From JBBATK01 sp044228285 (GTDB lineage: Bacteria; Bacteroidota; Ignavibacteria; Kapaibacteriales; NICIL-2), in the NCBI GenBank assembly GCA_044228285.1, contig JBGAVD010000003.1:1-64000 (forward strand): 64,000 nt of DNA. Direction: 5' to 3'. The position numbers and the translations under genes were made by a program. Below, piece by piece: positions 20,267 through 29,637 of this stretch. The number at the start of each line of letters is the position of its first letter. Positions within the stretch are counted from its first letter, which is position 1. The notes below the pieces were generated by a model. That model made no database searches. It saw only the letters and a program-made list of their open reading frames with translations, and had not been told where the DNA came from.

Positions 20267-21523
20267 ATGAATGCTCACTCACAACTCATCCACGAGTACA
20301 TCGACGGGAGTCTAGCTCCCTACTTGGAGGAATTGCTCTTTGCTGAACTCAGTGCCAATGAAGCACTACGTCGTGACTTCCGCAGCCACGTCAGCATTCA
20401 GCGAGCTGCTCATCTCGATGCTCAGAACATCACTGCTCCTACTGTGCATCGCGATGTGGTCTTTCAACATTTGGGTCTAGTCCATACTGTTCAACCTATC
20501 TCTACTGCAGTAGTCACTGGTGCGCTTAGCCACTCTACTGGAGCTGTATCAACGCTCAGTTTGAGTTCACGTGTTCTCGCCTCACTACGAAGTCCTTTGC
20601 AAGGCACACTCTTGTGTACAGCTTTCCTGCTCGGACTCTTCAGCAATGAGTTGAGTCAACATGCATTCATTCAGGATTCAGGCGCTCAGGTTGATCATGC
20701 GCAACTCAGCAGCAAACCGCCTAGGCCTTCTCAGGAATCTGTCAAAGCACAATCAGCGTATACAACGGTCGTCCTGCCGAAACTCGCTTCCCGAGCTACT
20801 GTTCTGCCTACACTGTCAGGACGTAGCAGAAGTCTACTGAGTAAAAGTGCAAGCTCTACCATCACGACTCAGAAGAAAGGTAAAGATCAAACAGCAATCA
20901 CGAATGATCAAGGCAATGGCAATGATAGACTCATCACCACTTTAGAACCGAGCGACAGTCCATCATACTCAAGCACCATAGAAGGTGCAGCAGCGCCGTC
21001 TCTCGCCATGATTGAGAAACCCTCAAGCGCTATTGCACCTTTTTTTCTTGACAGTCCTTGGCATTTGGAGTTACGATCATCCTTGGCGTCCGCGCGTCAG
21101 AGCGCGGCACAGTTCAATCTCGACAACATGGCGCTTCGTTTGTTTGTTGAGTTGGATGATCACACCGCACTTGGAATAGAATGTGCAAATGATGTTTATG
21201 CAATGCAGCGCAGTCAACGGGTGGCAGGAAAGGATGTGGTACTTCGTTTGCTCGAGAACCGTCCTACCCTGGCTGCGCTCATTCGCCAGAAACTCCTCTC
21301 GCTTCAGGGCACAGAGCTTGTTGCTTTTGGAGAACTAGCCTTAGGGGCAAGTGCTAGTGCCGATGTACTCGGACGTACCAGTCTAGGCCTGCTTTGGCAA
21401 CCCGAAGGTGCTCTCTCGGTTCACTGCTCACTTGGCTATAGCGCATTGAACTATGGATCGAACAACCAACGTCTCATGTCAAATGCAATAAGCCTGCAAT
21501 ACGGCGTTGCCCTTCACTTTTAG
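20267..21523 (+). CDS. Anti-sigma-like membrane protein with beta-rich C-terminal domain
   Basis: 418 residues from the ATG at 20267. An earlier in-frame ATG at 20192 is rejected because its extra residues are unlike the anti-sigma start. Residues 1-~50 (MNAHSQLIHEYIDGSLAPYLEE, then a run ending RRDFRSHV) look like the helical N-terminal domain of anti-sigma factors. One transmembrane helix lies at ~110-126. A long Ser/Thr/Pro-rich linker spans ~140-270. The last ~145 residues are amphipathic and beta-rich and end in a terminal Phe (LQYGVALHF), as outer-membrane barrel proteins do. It lies 98 bases after the sigma gene. The inferred role is to hold the sigma factor until an envelope signal arrives. 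The barrel-like domain fused to an anti-sigma start is odd. It could be a periplasmic sensor domain rather than a true barrel. Confidence 0.75.
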   Translation: MNAHSQLIHEYIDGSLAPYLEELLFAELSANEALRRDFRSHVSIQRAAHLDAQNITAPTVHRDVVFQHLGLVHTVQPISTAVVTGALSHSTGAVSTLSLSSRVLASLRSPLQGTLLCTAFLLGLFSNELSQHAFIQDSGAQVDHAQLSSKPPRPSQESVKAQSAYTTVVLPKLASRATVLPTLSGRSRSLLSKSASSTITTQKKGKDQTAITNDQGNGNDRLITTLEPSDSPSYSSTIEGAAAPSLAMIEKPSSAIAPFFLDSPWHLELRSSLASARQSAAQFNLDNMALRLFVELDDHTALGIECANDVYAMQRSQRVAGKDVVLRLLENRPTLAALIRQKLLSLQGTELVAFGELALGASASADVLGRTSLGLLWQPEGALSVHCSLGYSALNYGSNNQRLMSNAISLQYGVALHF

Positions 21524-21601
21524 ATTCGAAACGCAGCTCATTAACAGCCTGTCCTCTAGCTGCAGCAGGTCATTGCTTTACCTGGCGCTTATTTAGCAAT
21601 C

Positions 21602-22153
21602 TCAGTCGCGTTGAGCTTCAAAGAGATGTTCGCAGACCACACGAAACTGCTGTGCGGGGCGCTGCTCTGACCAAGTGTACAGAGCCAGACGATCAAGCAC
21701 AAACTCCTGTGAAGGTGCTTTCTGTTTACTCATCCACTCTACAATCTCTTCCAACTGTTCTGCTCTCAGGCCACTTTTTGGACGAGCGATGGTGACATGT
21801 GCCAGCGGATCTCTGGTCTCCAATGTGCATTGAGCCAAGCCAAGGAACATATCTCGGTACTGAGCGATGAGTTGCTCAGTGGCTTCCCGACCTTGTGCGA
21901 AGGTCCACGCTAGCGCACGAAACTTCTTTTGTGAAGGCAACATGACGAGCTGCTCAAGCTGAGCTCGTATGGGTTTGCATTGAATTTCTGTCAGCGCTGC
22001 TTTGATGTCAGGAATGAGTTCGGGTTTGAGTTGACCTAGAAAAGCGAGAGTACAGTGCAGATCGTCGAGGACGAAGCTGCGCAAACCACTTGGCATCTGA
22101 TTGCACAGGGCTTCTGGCAAACGCACTGGAAAGGCTACGAAGTAGTTAGCCAT
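21602..22153 (-). CDS. thpR: RNA 2',3'-cyclic phosphodiesterase (2H family)
   Basis: 183 residues, normal length. Both catalytic HxTx motifs are present: H33-C-T35 in LHCTLAFLG and H119-V-T121 in AHVTIARP. The protein belongs to the 2H phosphoesterase (2'-5' RNA ligase/ThpR) family, which opens 2',3'-cyclic phosphates on RNA ends. The N-terminal MANYFVAFPVRLPE is typical ('R.FvAi.lp'). It follows the amidohydrolase gene on the same strand after 82 bases that contain a strong palindrome. Confidence 0.88.
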   Translation of the reverse strand: MANYFVAFPVRLPEALCNQMPSGLRSFVLDDLHCTLAFLGQLKPELIPDIKAALTEIQCKPIRAQLEQLVMLPSQKKFRALAWTFAQGREATEQLIAQYRDMFLGLAQCTLETRDPLAHVTIARPKSGLRAEQLEEIVEWMSKQKAPSQEFVLDRLALYTWSEQRPAQQFRVVCEHLFEAQRD

Positions 22154-22166
22154 GCATGTAGTAAAG

Positions 22167-22185
22167 GAGCTCGCGCAGCGAGCTC
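22167..22185. repeat. Perfect 8-bp palindrome with GCA loop
   Basis: GAGCTCGC, loop GCA, GCGAGCTC, between the amidohydrolase stop and the thpR start. Reading leftward it is followed only by CTTTAC, a poor T-run. It may be a weak terminator or processing site. It also fits the GCA-loop palindrome set seen at 15221, 30.5-31.1 kb and 33144. Confidence 0.6.
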
Positions 22186-22235
22186 GTTAGGCAAAAGAAG
22201 GTTGAAGAGACTGGCGGTGCATCAAGATGTTGGCA

Positions 22236-23540
22236 CTATCTCGTCTGACGAAACTTTGTACGATACTTTTCAGCCAAGCGTGTTTGCTTGCTTTGCAGCG
22301 AAACGGAGCGTCCTTGGATATATGCCAATACAAGATTATTCGTCAAGCCATCCAGAGCATTACCACTGCTAACGAAGAGCGTGGCATCTTTGCCAACTTC
22401 GATAGAGCCTACTTGCTGGTCCACACCAAACATGCGCGCAGGATTGATGGTTAGACCTTTGAGCGCATTCTCTTCACTCGTTCCAAAAGCTACAGAAGAA
22501 CCTGCATTGAAAGGCAGGTTGCGTTGTTGCCATGCGCCACCATCGGAGTAGGCAAAGGTGATTCCATTGCTTGCCATGATGCGTGACATCTGGTAGGTTT
22601 TATCATAGGCTTCGTCTTCACGACGAGGCAACGAATGCACGCGACCAATAATCACTGGGTAGTTCGAAGCTTTGATCTCGCGTATGCAACGATCACCGTC
22701 TTCGCATCCAACGAGAATTGCTTTGAGTTGGAAGTGCTTTGCAAAGTCAATTGCCGCAAGAATCTGTTTGTACTCTGAGCAAGCGATCATCACTGGCATT
22801 TGCTTCTCAAACACTGCTCGCATTGCTTCCAAACGAATGTCGCGCGCGTTGTCAGCCAATCCATTGCTAGCAGCTTTGGAGTACATCTGAGCCTTGGCGA
22901 AGTAGTCGTAGAGATTCTTGATTTGCTTTTCGCTCTCTTTGCGTTGTTCATCGGCTGACTTCGTGATGTAGGGAGCTGTGAAAGTTGCAAGCGAAGGGAA
23001 GCTAATGGAAAGGGCAGCATTGGCTTTGAGTGCACAGTCCTCACGTGTCCAACCATCAAGCATCATAATTGCCGAGATACCTCCGATGTCTCCACCTTGT
23101 GGAACGGAATTGCAGAGCAAAACGCCATTTGAACGAATCGTTGGAATGAGCTCGGAGTCGGGATTGTATGCAGTCACTGCACGAGCGTTTGGATTGATGT
23201 CTCCAACTTCGGCCATATCGCGGGTTGGGCGTGCCGCATCGATTTCCGTAAGACCGATAACTGAATTCGGTGCAATGAACGAAGGATACAAGCTCTTTCC
23301 ACCGCAATCAATACTCGTTGCTCCAGCAGGAATAGGAACATTTGTGCCCACTGCTGTGATCTTGCCGTTTTCAAATACCACTGTGCCTTTATCGATTACA
23401 CCCTTTGTTATGGTGTACACTCGTGCATTTGTTAGTGCAATGGTGCCCTTCTGCTTCTCTCCAGGGACCTCCTGGTGAGCATGCAAAGAACTGATGCAGA
23501 GAACGAGTGCACAGAAAAGAAAACGCAACGATGTGGTCAT
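22236..23540 (-). CDS. Secreted amidohydrolase-family protein lacking the usual metal site
   Basis: 434 residues from the ATG at 23540, which gives a clean signal peptide (MTTSLRFLFCALVLCISSLHA). An upstream ATG at 23567 would add nine polar residues before it. The N-terminal beta-sandwich (LTNARVYTITKGVIDKGTVVFENGKITAVG) and C-terminal 'NPARMFGVDQQVGSIEVGKDATLFV' are those of the imidazolonepropionase-like amidohydrolases. However, the place of the metal-binding HxH motif (usually YPGxIDxHxH) reads YPSFIAPNSVIGLTEI, with no histidine. Active-site loss or a different chemistry is therefore likely. Periplasmic location is inferred. A related subgroup with a GLTEI motif and no HxH occurs in this bacterial group, often beside an intact copy. 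None is present here. Confidence 0.85.
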   Translation of the reverse strand: MTTSLRFLFCALVLCISSLHAHQEVPGEKQKGTIALTNARVYTITKGVIDKGTVVFENGKITAVGTNVPIPAGATSIDCGGKSLYPSFIAPNSVIGLTEIDAARPTRDMAEVGDINPNARAVTAYNPDSELIPTIRSNGVLLCNSVPQGGDIGGISAIMMLDGWTREDCALKANAALSISFPSLATFTAPYITKSADEQRKESEKQIKNLYDYFAKAQMYSKAASNGLADNARDIRLEAMRAVFEKQMPVMIACSEYKQILAAIDFAKHFQLKAILVGCEDGDRCIREIKASNYPVIIGRVHSLPRREDEAYDKTYQMSRIMASNGITFAYSDGGAWQQRNLPFNAGSSVAFGTSEENALKGLTINPARMFGVDQQVGSIEVGKDATLFVSSGNALDGLTNNLVLAYIQGRSVSLQSKQTRLAEKYRTKFRQTR

Positions 23541-23581
23541 AGTTGAATCGCAAATGTGAGCGCGCAAGATACGCAGCGGAA

Positions 23582-23642
23582 TTCAGATGGAGACTCCATC
23601 TGAACACCTTGACTCTGTGTGTAGAATGCCTGCTTAGCAGGT
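23582..23642. repeat. Two triloop palindromes in a divergent promoter region
   Basis: TTCAGATGGA-GAC-TCCATCTGAA at 23582-23604 is a perfect 10-bp stem. CCTGC-TTA-GCAGG, with an outer G-T pair, lies at 23628-23642. Both lie in the 273 bases between the diverging amidohydrolase and TonB-receptor genes. The first lies 42 bases upstream of the amidohydrolase start and could be an operator or leader hairpin for it. Confidence 0.5.
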
Positions 23643-23813
23643 CTCAGCCGCTTGCGAAGTAGCTCCTAAGCCAAGGACTGCTCTCCTCATGCTCCTTGAT
23701 TAACGAGATTCCACCGACTTCTCGAAAGAAATGGGTACTTGGTACAATAATTCCTCTACTTAGTCATCGTGTGGATTCAGCATATTTGTTAAAACCGTCA
23801 ATTCTGTGAAAAT

Positions 23814-26153
23814 ATGAGCACTTCGAGACCTTATTCTCTCTCTTTCAACCTATACCTCTTTGCCATCATGGTAGTACTGATGAGTCTGGCGAGCACAGCA
23901 CAGACGACTCAAACCAATGGTTCGTTGAGCGGTGTGGTGGTCAACCAGGTGACTCAATCACCTATTCCTGGTGTGTCGATATCAGTTGTTGGAACCAAGC
24001 TGGGAGCGATTTCAAACAAAGACGGCAAATTCACGATCAAGGGAATTAGTCCTGGTATCATCAGTGTGAAGATTTCATCAATAGGCTACGAAGGACGTAT
24101 CATTAGTGATATTCCTATCAATTCAGCAAAGGCTTATCAACTCAACATTGAGCTTCGAGAGGTTGTACTGAGCACAGAGGAAGTTCAGGTAAGTGCAGAC
24201 TACTTTTCTGCCTCCGGTGAAACGGCCACGAGCAATCACGTGCTAAGTGCAGAGGAGGTACGTCGTGCGCCGGGTGTGCAAGAGGACGTTATACGTTCCG
24301 TTGCACTCTTACCTGGAGTTGGTGTGACCGCTGCTGGAAGAAACGACTTGGTTGTTCGCGGTGGCGCGCCATTCGAGAACTTATTTGTTGTCGACAACAT
24401 CGAGGTACCAAACATCAATCACTTTGGTTCTCAGGGCTCTTCAGGCGGACCACTCACTCTGGTAAACATCGGTTTCGTTCGCGGCGTTCAGTTCTCAGCT
24501 GGTGGTTTCGGAGCGCAGTATGGTAATCGCGTGAGCTCATACACCAACATCAGCTTGCGTGAAGGAAACGAAGACCACTTCAGTGGCGAAGGAAACTTCT
24601 CAGCGACTGGCTTCGGTCTCATCCTTGAAGGACCTGTTGGTGATGATGCAACCGTCTTGTTTAACGTTCGCCGCTCCTTCCTCGATATCCTCTTCAAAGC
24701 TCTCAAGCTGAGTTTTATACCTGACTATTGGGATATGACGATCAAGGCAAATTGGAAACTCGATTCCAAGAATTCATTGTCGTTCCTTACGCTGGGCGCT
24801 CTTGACAAAATCTCCGTGAACAGCGAAACAGTGGAAGAGAAATACAAAAACTCAAGCCTCACATTCACCGATCAAAATCAATACTTCAGTGGATTGACCT
24901 GGAAACATCTTTTTGACAATGGATATTTCACAGCAACATTGGGCAGAACCTACTCAGTGTTTAACTCGCGACAAAACGACTCACTTCTCAATCCTCTGTT
25001 TAGCAATAGTTCGACAGAAGGCGTGAACTCTTTCAACATCAACGCGGATATACAACTCAGCCCAACATCCGATATCCGATTTGGCTCTATCACAAGCTTT
25101 GCTTCGAAACTCCACTACGACGTTTTCGTGATGGGTCCACTTCGCAGAGATCAGAGCGGGGCCGAGCAGCCGTTGCAACTCGATACCACTTTTCAAACAC
25201 TGAGTACTGGCGCGTATGTATCGTACACCACGCAGCTGCCAGGTGAGATAAACACGACCGTTGGTGCTCGCGGCGATTACTACACCTTCATCAAGGATGG
25301 TCTGGTGTTTTCACCGCGTTTGTCGCTCACGAAGAAGTTAGGAGAGAAAACAAGCGTGGACCTCAATATGGGACGCTACTATCAACCACCTTCCTACGTG
25401 TGGTTGATTGGCGATGATGCAAACACCGACAATCTCAAGCCTATTCGTGCAGATCAAGTTGTGCTTGGATTAGAGCAGCTTCTTACAGAGGATCTACGCA
25501 TTCAAGTGCAAGGATTTTACAAGTGGTACGCGAATTATCCAGCTCGCGTCTATCGTCCGCAGGCAGTTTTGTCGCCTTCAGGTTTTGAAGACATTACCAC
25601 CGACATCCCATTCGGTCTGGAGCCTTTAATCGGTAGTGGGAATGGAATTGCTCGAGGAGCTGAGATTTTCTTGCAGAAGAGAATGGGTAAAATTCCTCTC
25701 TACGGTTTAATGAGCTTAACCATTCAGCAATCACGATTCACTGGTCTTGATGGTATTGAGCGTCCAGGCTCTTTCGACTCACGGTACATCTTCAACCTTG
25801 CTGCTGGATATCGTATCGCTGGTGAGTGGGAACTCAGCGCGAAGTTTCGTCTGGCGCAAGGACAGCCCACAACACCATTCATTACCCAAGGTCCATTAAC
25901 TGGCACCCCAGACTTCAGCCAATACAACAATGGCGATCGCCTACCCACATTCCATGCTCTTGATATGCGTATCGACAAACGCTGGGCATTCTCCTCGTGG
26001 CAACTCGTAACCTATTTCGATGTCCAGAACGTGTACGGTCGTCGTAACGTCTCCAACATTCGTTGGGATCGACGTGCAGGTAAAGTTGCTGATCCGAATG
26101 CAACTAATGGATCTAACACGATTCCAAGTGCGGGGATTAATGTGATATTTTAG
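23814..26153 (+). CDS. TonB-dependent outer-membrane receptor with carboxypeptidase-regulatory-like domain
   Basis: 779 residues. The signal peptide is about residues 1-33. A carboxypeptidase-regulatory-like (CarboxypepD_reg) domain follows at ~38-120 (GSLSGVVVNQVTQSPIPGVS, then GYEGRI). The plug domain is at ~125-265 (SAEEVRRAPGVQEDVIRSVALLPGV, then LVVRGGAPFENLFVVDNIEVPN). The remainder is a 22-strand-type barrel ending in a terminal Phe (AGINVIF). It takes up a ligand across the outer membrane using TonB energy. Substrate cannot be told. There is no SusD-like partner next to it, so it is not a standard polysaccharide-utilisation pair. A bidirectional terminator follows at 26241. Confidence 0.93.
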   Translation: MSTSRPYSLSFNLYLFAIMVVLMSLASTAQTTQTNGSLSGVVVNQVTQSPIPGVSISVVGTKLGAISNKDGKFTIKGISPGIISVKISSIGYEGRIISDIPINSAKAYQLNIELREVVLSTEEVQVSADYFSASGETATSNHVLSAEEVRRAPGVQEDVIRSVALLPGVGVTAAGRNDLVVRGGAPFENLFVVDNIEVPNINHFGSQGSSGGPLTLVNIGFVRGVQFSAGGFGAQYGNRVSSYTNISLREGNEDHFSGEGNFSATGFGLILEGPVGDDATVLFNVRRSFLDILFKALKLSFIPDYWDMTIKANWKLDSKNSLSFLTLGALDKISVNSETVEEKYKNSSLTFTDQNQYFSGLTWKHLFDNGYFTATLGRTYSVFNSRQNDSLLNPLFSNSSTEGVNSFNINADIQLSPTSDIRFGSITSFASKLHYDVFVMGPLRRDQSGAEQPLQLDTTFQTLSTGAYVSYTTQLPGEINTTVGARGDYYTFIKDGLVFSPRLSLTKKLGEKTSVDLNMGRYYQPPSYVWLIGDDANTDNLKPIRADQVVLGLEQLLTEDLRIQVQGFYKWYANYPARVYRPQAVLSPSGFEDITTDIPFGLEPLIGSGNGIARGAEIFLQKRMGKIPLYGLMSLTIQQSRFTGLDGIERPGSFDSRYIFNLAAGYRIAGEWELSAKFRLAQGQPTTPFITQGPLTGTPDFSQYNNGDRLPTFHALDMRIDKRWAFSSWQLVTYFDVQNVYGRRNVSNIRWDRRAGKVADPNATNGSNTIPSAGINVIF

Positions 26154-26240
26154 TTTCTACTCAGTCTCTTCACGCAGGGCGCACTTGTGCGCTTGCGTTG
26201 ATGATGAGTCGTCTGCGAGATCAGCACATTCATTCAGCAT

Positions 26241-26290
26241 AAAAAAACAAGCCCTGTTTCCGTGATGGAGACAGGGCTTGGTTGTTTGTA
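26241..26290. terminator. Bidirectional terminator between TonB receptor and glutamate dehydrogenase
   Basis: CAAGCCCTGT (26248-26257) pairs with ACAGGGCTTG (26271-26280). Inner pairs extend the stem around a GTGAT loop. Seven A's at 26241-26247 give a T-run leftward, and GTTGTTTGT follows rightward. It lies between the converging stops at 26153 and 26319. A smaller imperfect hairpin also occurs at 26177-26194. Confidence 0.88.
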
Positions 26291-26318
26291 TCAGTGATAG
26301 AGTTCGAACTCAGCTCGA

Positions 26319-27773
26319 CTATGGGAAGATACCGAGAGATGAGTAGGAGGTTGCGATTTTGTCGACGGCTGAAATGAAGGCAGCGGTACGCATATCGTGA
26401 ACCTTTTTGTGACGACCCCAGATTTCCATGATCTCGTGATAGGAGCCGACCATGGTGTCTTCCAATCCTGAGTTCACCAAGTCCTCTTCATCAGCGCCGC
26501 GCTCGATGAGGTCCTTTTCCGCTTTGGTGAGGGATTGTCCGGTAATACGTTCAACCGCATTCACCAATTGCGTATTCGTGTTTTCTTCAAAGCGTTTGTC
26601 CATGCGACCGAAGCGCACGTGCGACAAATTCTTCAGCCACTCAAAGTAGCTCACGACCACACCACCTGCGTTGAGGTACATGTCTGGAAGTGTGAGAATA
26701 CCCTTCTTGATAATGATCTCTTCTGCTTCAGCGGTGATAGGACCGTTCGCACCTTCAGCGATGATCTTCGCTTTGATATTGGCAGCATTGCTTCCATTCA
26801 ATTGAGATTCGAGAGCAGCTGGAACCAAGATATCGCAAGCATACTCAAGAACAGAATTTCCATTCTTAATGGTCTTTGCGCCTTCAAAGTTAGTGATGGA
26901 GCCAGTAGCCTTGCGATGTGCATCCAGTGCCATGATATCGATGCCCTTGGAGTTCACAACAGCACCGTCCCATTCAATAATTCCAACGATAGTTGCACCA
27001 GCTTCTTGCAAGAACTTGGCTGCGTGGAAACCAACGTTTCCGAAACCTTGTACGATAGCGGTCTTGTCAGACATACCAGTGGTCATTCCAAGCTTCTTCA
27101 TCAGAGCTGTGTCGTTCACTGCTTCACGTACACCAAAGTACACGCCACGACCAGTAGCTTCAGCACGACCACGAACACCACCTTGAGAAACTGGCTTGCC
27201 AGTAACACAACCCAGAGCATTGATATCATCTGGCTTGTAGGATTGGTAGGTATCAGCAATCCATGCCATTTCGCGTGGACCTGAACCGTAATCTGGAGCT
27301 GGTACGTCGACCGATGCACCAATACAATTCTTGTGAATGAGCTCTACAGTATAGCGACGTGTAATGCGCTCGAGCTCTTCAACAGAAACAGCTTTAGGAT
27401 TGATCTTGATTGCGCCCTTACCACCACCAAAAGGAACATTCACTACTGCGCACTTATAGGTCATAAGCGACGCGAGTGCTACTACTTCATCTACATCCGC
27501 TTCCTCGCTGTAACGAATTCCTCCCTTACATGGAAGCTTGTGGTGTGAGTGCTCAGCGCGCCAAGCGCTAATTACTTGAACTTCGCCATTGATGCGAGCT
27601 GGGAACTTGATTTCAAGAACGGTGTTACATGAACGGATTTGCTCAAGAATACCTTTTGGATGCTGGAGGTGTACTGCTGCTTTGTCGAAATAGCGATTAA
27701 CGGATGCGTTAAAGCCGGCTCCCAGACTCTGGTGTGCTGACGCTGATTTCGCACTTGCTTTCTTTGCTGCCAT
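26319..27773 (-). CDS. Glutamate dehydrogenase (Glu/Leu/Phe/Val family)
   Basis: 484 residues. It catalyses oxidative deamination of glutamate to 2-oxoglutarate and ammonia (reversible). The catalytic region is intact: PCKGGIRYS (K83), MTYKCAVVNVPFGGGKG (K107, catalytic K119) and DVPAPDYGSG with the conserved Asp. The nucleotide fold has VQGFGNVGFHAAKFL. The C-terminus keeps AGGVVVSYFEWLKN. It is longer than the common ~420-residue type because of extra N- and C-terminal sequence, and it starts with a Lys/Ala-rich stretch (MAAKKASAKSASAH). NAD or NADP preference was not judged. It is an isolated gene with its own promoter region to the right and a shared terminator to the left. Confidence 0.95.
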   Translation of the reverse strand: MAAKKASAKSASAHQSLGAGFNASVNRYFDKAAVHLQHPKGILEQIRSCNTVLEIKFPARINGEVQVISAWRAEHSHHKLPCKGGIRYSEEADVDEVVALASLMTYKCAVVNVPFGGGKGAIKINPKAVSVEELERITRRYTVELIHKNCIGASVDVPAPDYGSGPREMAWIADTYQSYKPDDINALGCVTGKPVSQGGVRGRAEATGRGVYFGVREAVNDTALMKKLGMTTGMSDKTAIVQGFGNVGFHAAKFLQEAGATIVGIIEWDGAVVNSKGIDIMALDAHRKATGSITNFEGAKTIKNGNSVLEYACDILVPAALESQLNGSNAANIKAKIIAEGANGPITAEAEEIIIKKGILTLPDMYLNAGGVVVSYFEWLKNLSHVRFGRMDKRFEENTNTQLVNAVERITGQSLTKAEKDLIERGADEEDLVNSGLEDTMVGSYHEIMEIWGRHKKVHDMRTAAFISAVDKIATSYSSLGIFP

Positions 27774-28024
27774 GATATCTCCGGATGGATAGTGATAGTG
27801 TCGAACATCGTTCTTTTCTCAGCTCAACGCTGTCCTCCGACAACCTTCGCTCTGCTCGAAAAGAAATAGTACGCAAAAATAGAAAAGAAAATCAGCCTCT
27901 CCAGCGAGACTTGTTAAAGAAGAGTCTTTTATCTGAAAAAAGTTTTTAGCGAAATTTGAGCGCTTTAGGCCAATCCGCACGGGTTTTGGGGATCAATCTG
28001 GCTCTGAGTCAAGCGCTGTAGGTC
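27774..28024. other. Intergenic region upstream of glutamate dehydrogenase
   Basis: About 250 bases, AT-rich around 27870-27955. It should contain the promoter of the glutamate dehydrogenase gene. I see no gene and no clear palindromic operator. Confidence 0.4.
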
Positions 28025-28056
28025 AAAAAAAATAGCCGAAATACTCAAATTTCGGC
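28025..28056 (-). terminator. Intrinsic terminator after the DUF899 gene
   Basis: GCCGAAAT (28035-28042) pairs with ATTTCGGC (28049-28056) around a 6-base loop. Reading leftward a run of eight T's follows (A's at 28025-28032). It lies 35 bases past the stop at 28091. Confidence 0.82.
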
Positions 28057-28090
28057 CTCTGAACTCCCTATTTCACTTGAATTGTCGTAC

Positions 28091-28684
28091 TCAAACCTCG
28101 TACTTCTTCTTTGGATGCCATTCCCCTGCGCCTTCTTCTAACAGCGCAAACATGTGCCAGGGAGCGCAATACAGGTCTCCAGGACCAAAAAAATCGTAGG
28201 CAACTCGTACTATTGAGCCATCCGCCTGCCGACGAAAAGTTGAGTAACCAGGATTGTGAAACTTCCGATCGTTCTTCTCATAGGCAAAACCCATTTCTTC
28301 ACTAAACACGCTGCCCTGCGAAGAGAGCATGTGAAAATTCCAATTGCGTGATTTAGCAAACGCCTGCTGGGCCTCTGGGGCATCTGGAGAGACAACAACG
28401 AAGGCTGCGCGATCGCTGAACGGTTTCGCAAAGCCATTAAAACCATCAGCCCAGAGTGTACAGAAATTGCAGCTCTCACCCATGTTATGCACCACGATCA
28501 GGTCATCTTTGTCCCCGAACAGCTCAGAGAGCTTCGTCGTTCCACCAGCCCAGTTTAGCAACTCATAGTCTTTCACCTGCTCATGACTTGATCGTTGCTT
28601 CTTAAGCTGCACAAGTTCCTCGAGAGCCGCATTAACGCTACTCTCAAGCTCTTGAATACGATTGTTGTAGTCTTCGGTAGTCAT
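28091..28684 (-). CDS. DUF899-family thioredoxin-like protein
   Basis: 197 residues. It starts with a helical coiled segment (MTTEDYNNRIQELESSVNAALEELVQLKKQ). A thioredoxin-like fold follows with the CxxC-type site GESCNFCTLWADGFNG (about residues 71-86). The family mark YDFFGPGDLYCAPWHMFALL lies near residues 163-182. DUF899 proteins are cytoplasmic and poorly characterised; a redox or thiol role is inferred from the CxxC. It diverges from ispD. A hairpin terminator follows. Confidence 0.85.
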   Translation of the reverse strand: MTTEDYNNRIQELESSVNAALEELVQLKKQRSSHEQVKDYELLNWAGGTTKLSELFGDKDDLIVVHNMGESCNFCTLWADGFNGFAKPFSDRAAFVVVSPDAPEAQQAFAKSRNWNFHMLSSQGSVFSEEMGFAYEKNDRKFHNPGYSTFRRQADGSIVRVAYDFFGPGDLYCAPWHMFALLEEGAGEWHPKKKYEV

Positions 28685-28923
28685 ACCAATCCTTGTAATT
28701 GTTGTAAGAATAGATTGTCTTCATACTTCGTCTCCCAAAATACATGAAGGCGAAGCAATAGAGAAGCGCTGGAATGGTGAGAAACAGAATGTTATCAACA
28801 GACGACATGTGAGTGGCGCAGGTCGCAGTACAAGACTCTTCATCAACGCTCGGCGTTCCGCCACGCCTTTTTGTGCGGGATTGAAAGAGCGAGTGGTAAC
28901 ATCGGCAGACCCTATTTTGCGAC

Positions 28924-29637
28924 ATGAACATAGCAGTTATTCTTCCAGCAGCTGGCAGCGGCACACGTTTTGGCGCTTCCAAGCCCAAGCAGTTTCTTGA
29001 ACTCAGAGCTCTGCCAATCCTCATTCGCAGTATCTCGCTCTTCACACAGATGCAAGAGATAGGTCCAATACTCGTTGCGGTGTCACCTGAAATGTTGGCT
29101 GAAGCAGAAGAGCTCATTGAAGAGTATCATCCACGCCGTGTTTCGGTGTTAGAAGGTGGAACGGAACGTCAACATTCCATTGCGCAGTGTCTGCAGCACC
29201 CAACGATAAAGAACTGCGACCTCGTCATGGTGCACGATGCTGTACGTCCTCTCTGCTCTCCTCAACTCGTACGTTCTCTCATTGCAGAAGCGAGAGTGCA
29301 TGGAGCCTGCGTTCCAGGTATAGCGGTTGTCGATACAACAAAGGAAATCGATGACAATGGTTTTGTTGTGCGCACACATGCACGCGAACACTTACGCAGC
29401 ATTCAAACACCACAAGTCTTCCAGCGCAAACTCTTAGTAGATGCCTATGAGTATGTAAGAACCAACAACATCCTTACAACCGACGATGCAAGCGTGGTAG
29501 AGTCTTTCGGTGGCAAAGTAAAAGTCATCGACGGTGACCCTCGCAATATCAAAATCACCACCCAGCAAGATTGGGATCTTGCCGAACGCTACATTGATGC
29601 TGGCATTGCTGAGGCGATCAATCTTCGTCACATGTGA
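28924..29637 (+). CDS. ispD: 2-C-methyl-D-erythritol 4-phosphate cytidylyltransferase
   Basis: 237 residues. It transfers CMP from CTP to MEP, the third step of the non-mevalonate isoprenoid pathway. The nucleotide-binding motif PAAGSGTRFGASKPKQF is at residues 8-24. VHDAVRPLCS, near residue 103, and the TPQVFQ and TDDASVVE segments complete the family. The length is normal. The stop codon overlaps the ATG of the next gene (TGATG), so translation is probably coupled. Confidence 0.95.
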   Translation: MNIAVILPAAGSGTRFGASKPKQFLELRALPILIRSISLFTQMQEIGPILVAVSPEMLAEAEELIEEYHPRRVSVLEGGTERQHSIAQCLQHPTIKNCDLVMVHDAVRPLCSPQLVRSLIAEARVHGACVPGIAVVDTTKEIDDNGFVVRTHAREHLRSIQTPQVFQRKLLVDAYEYVRTNNILTTDDASVVESFGGKVKVIDGDPRNIKITTQQDWDLAERYIDAGIAEAINLRHM

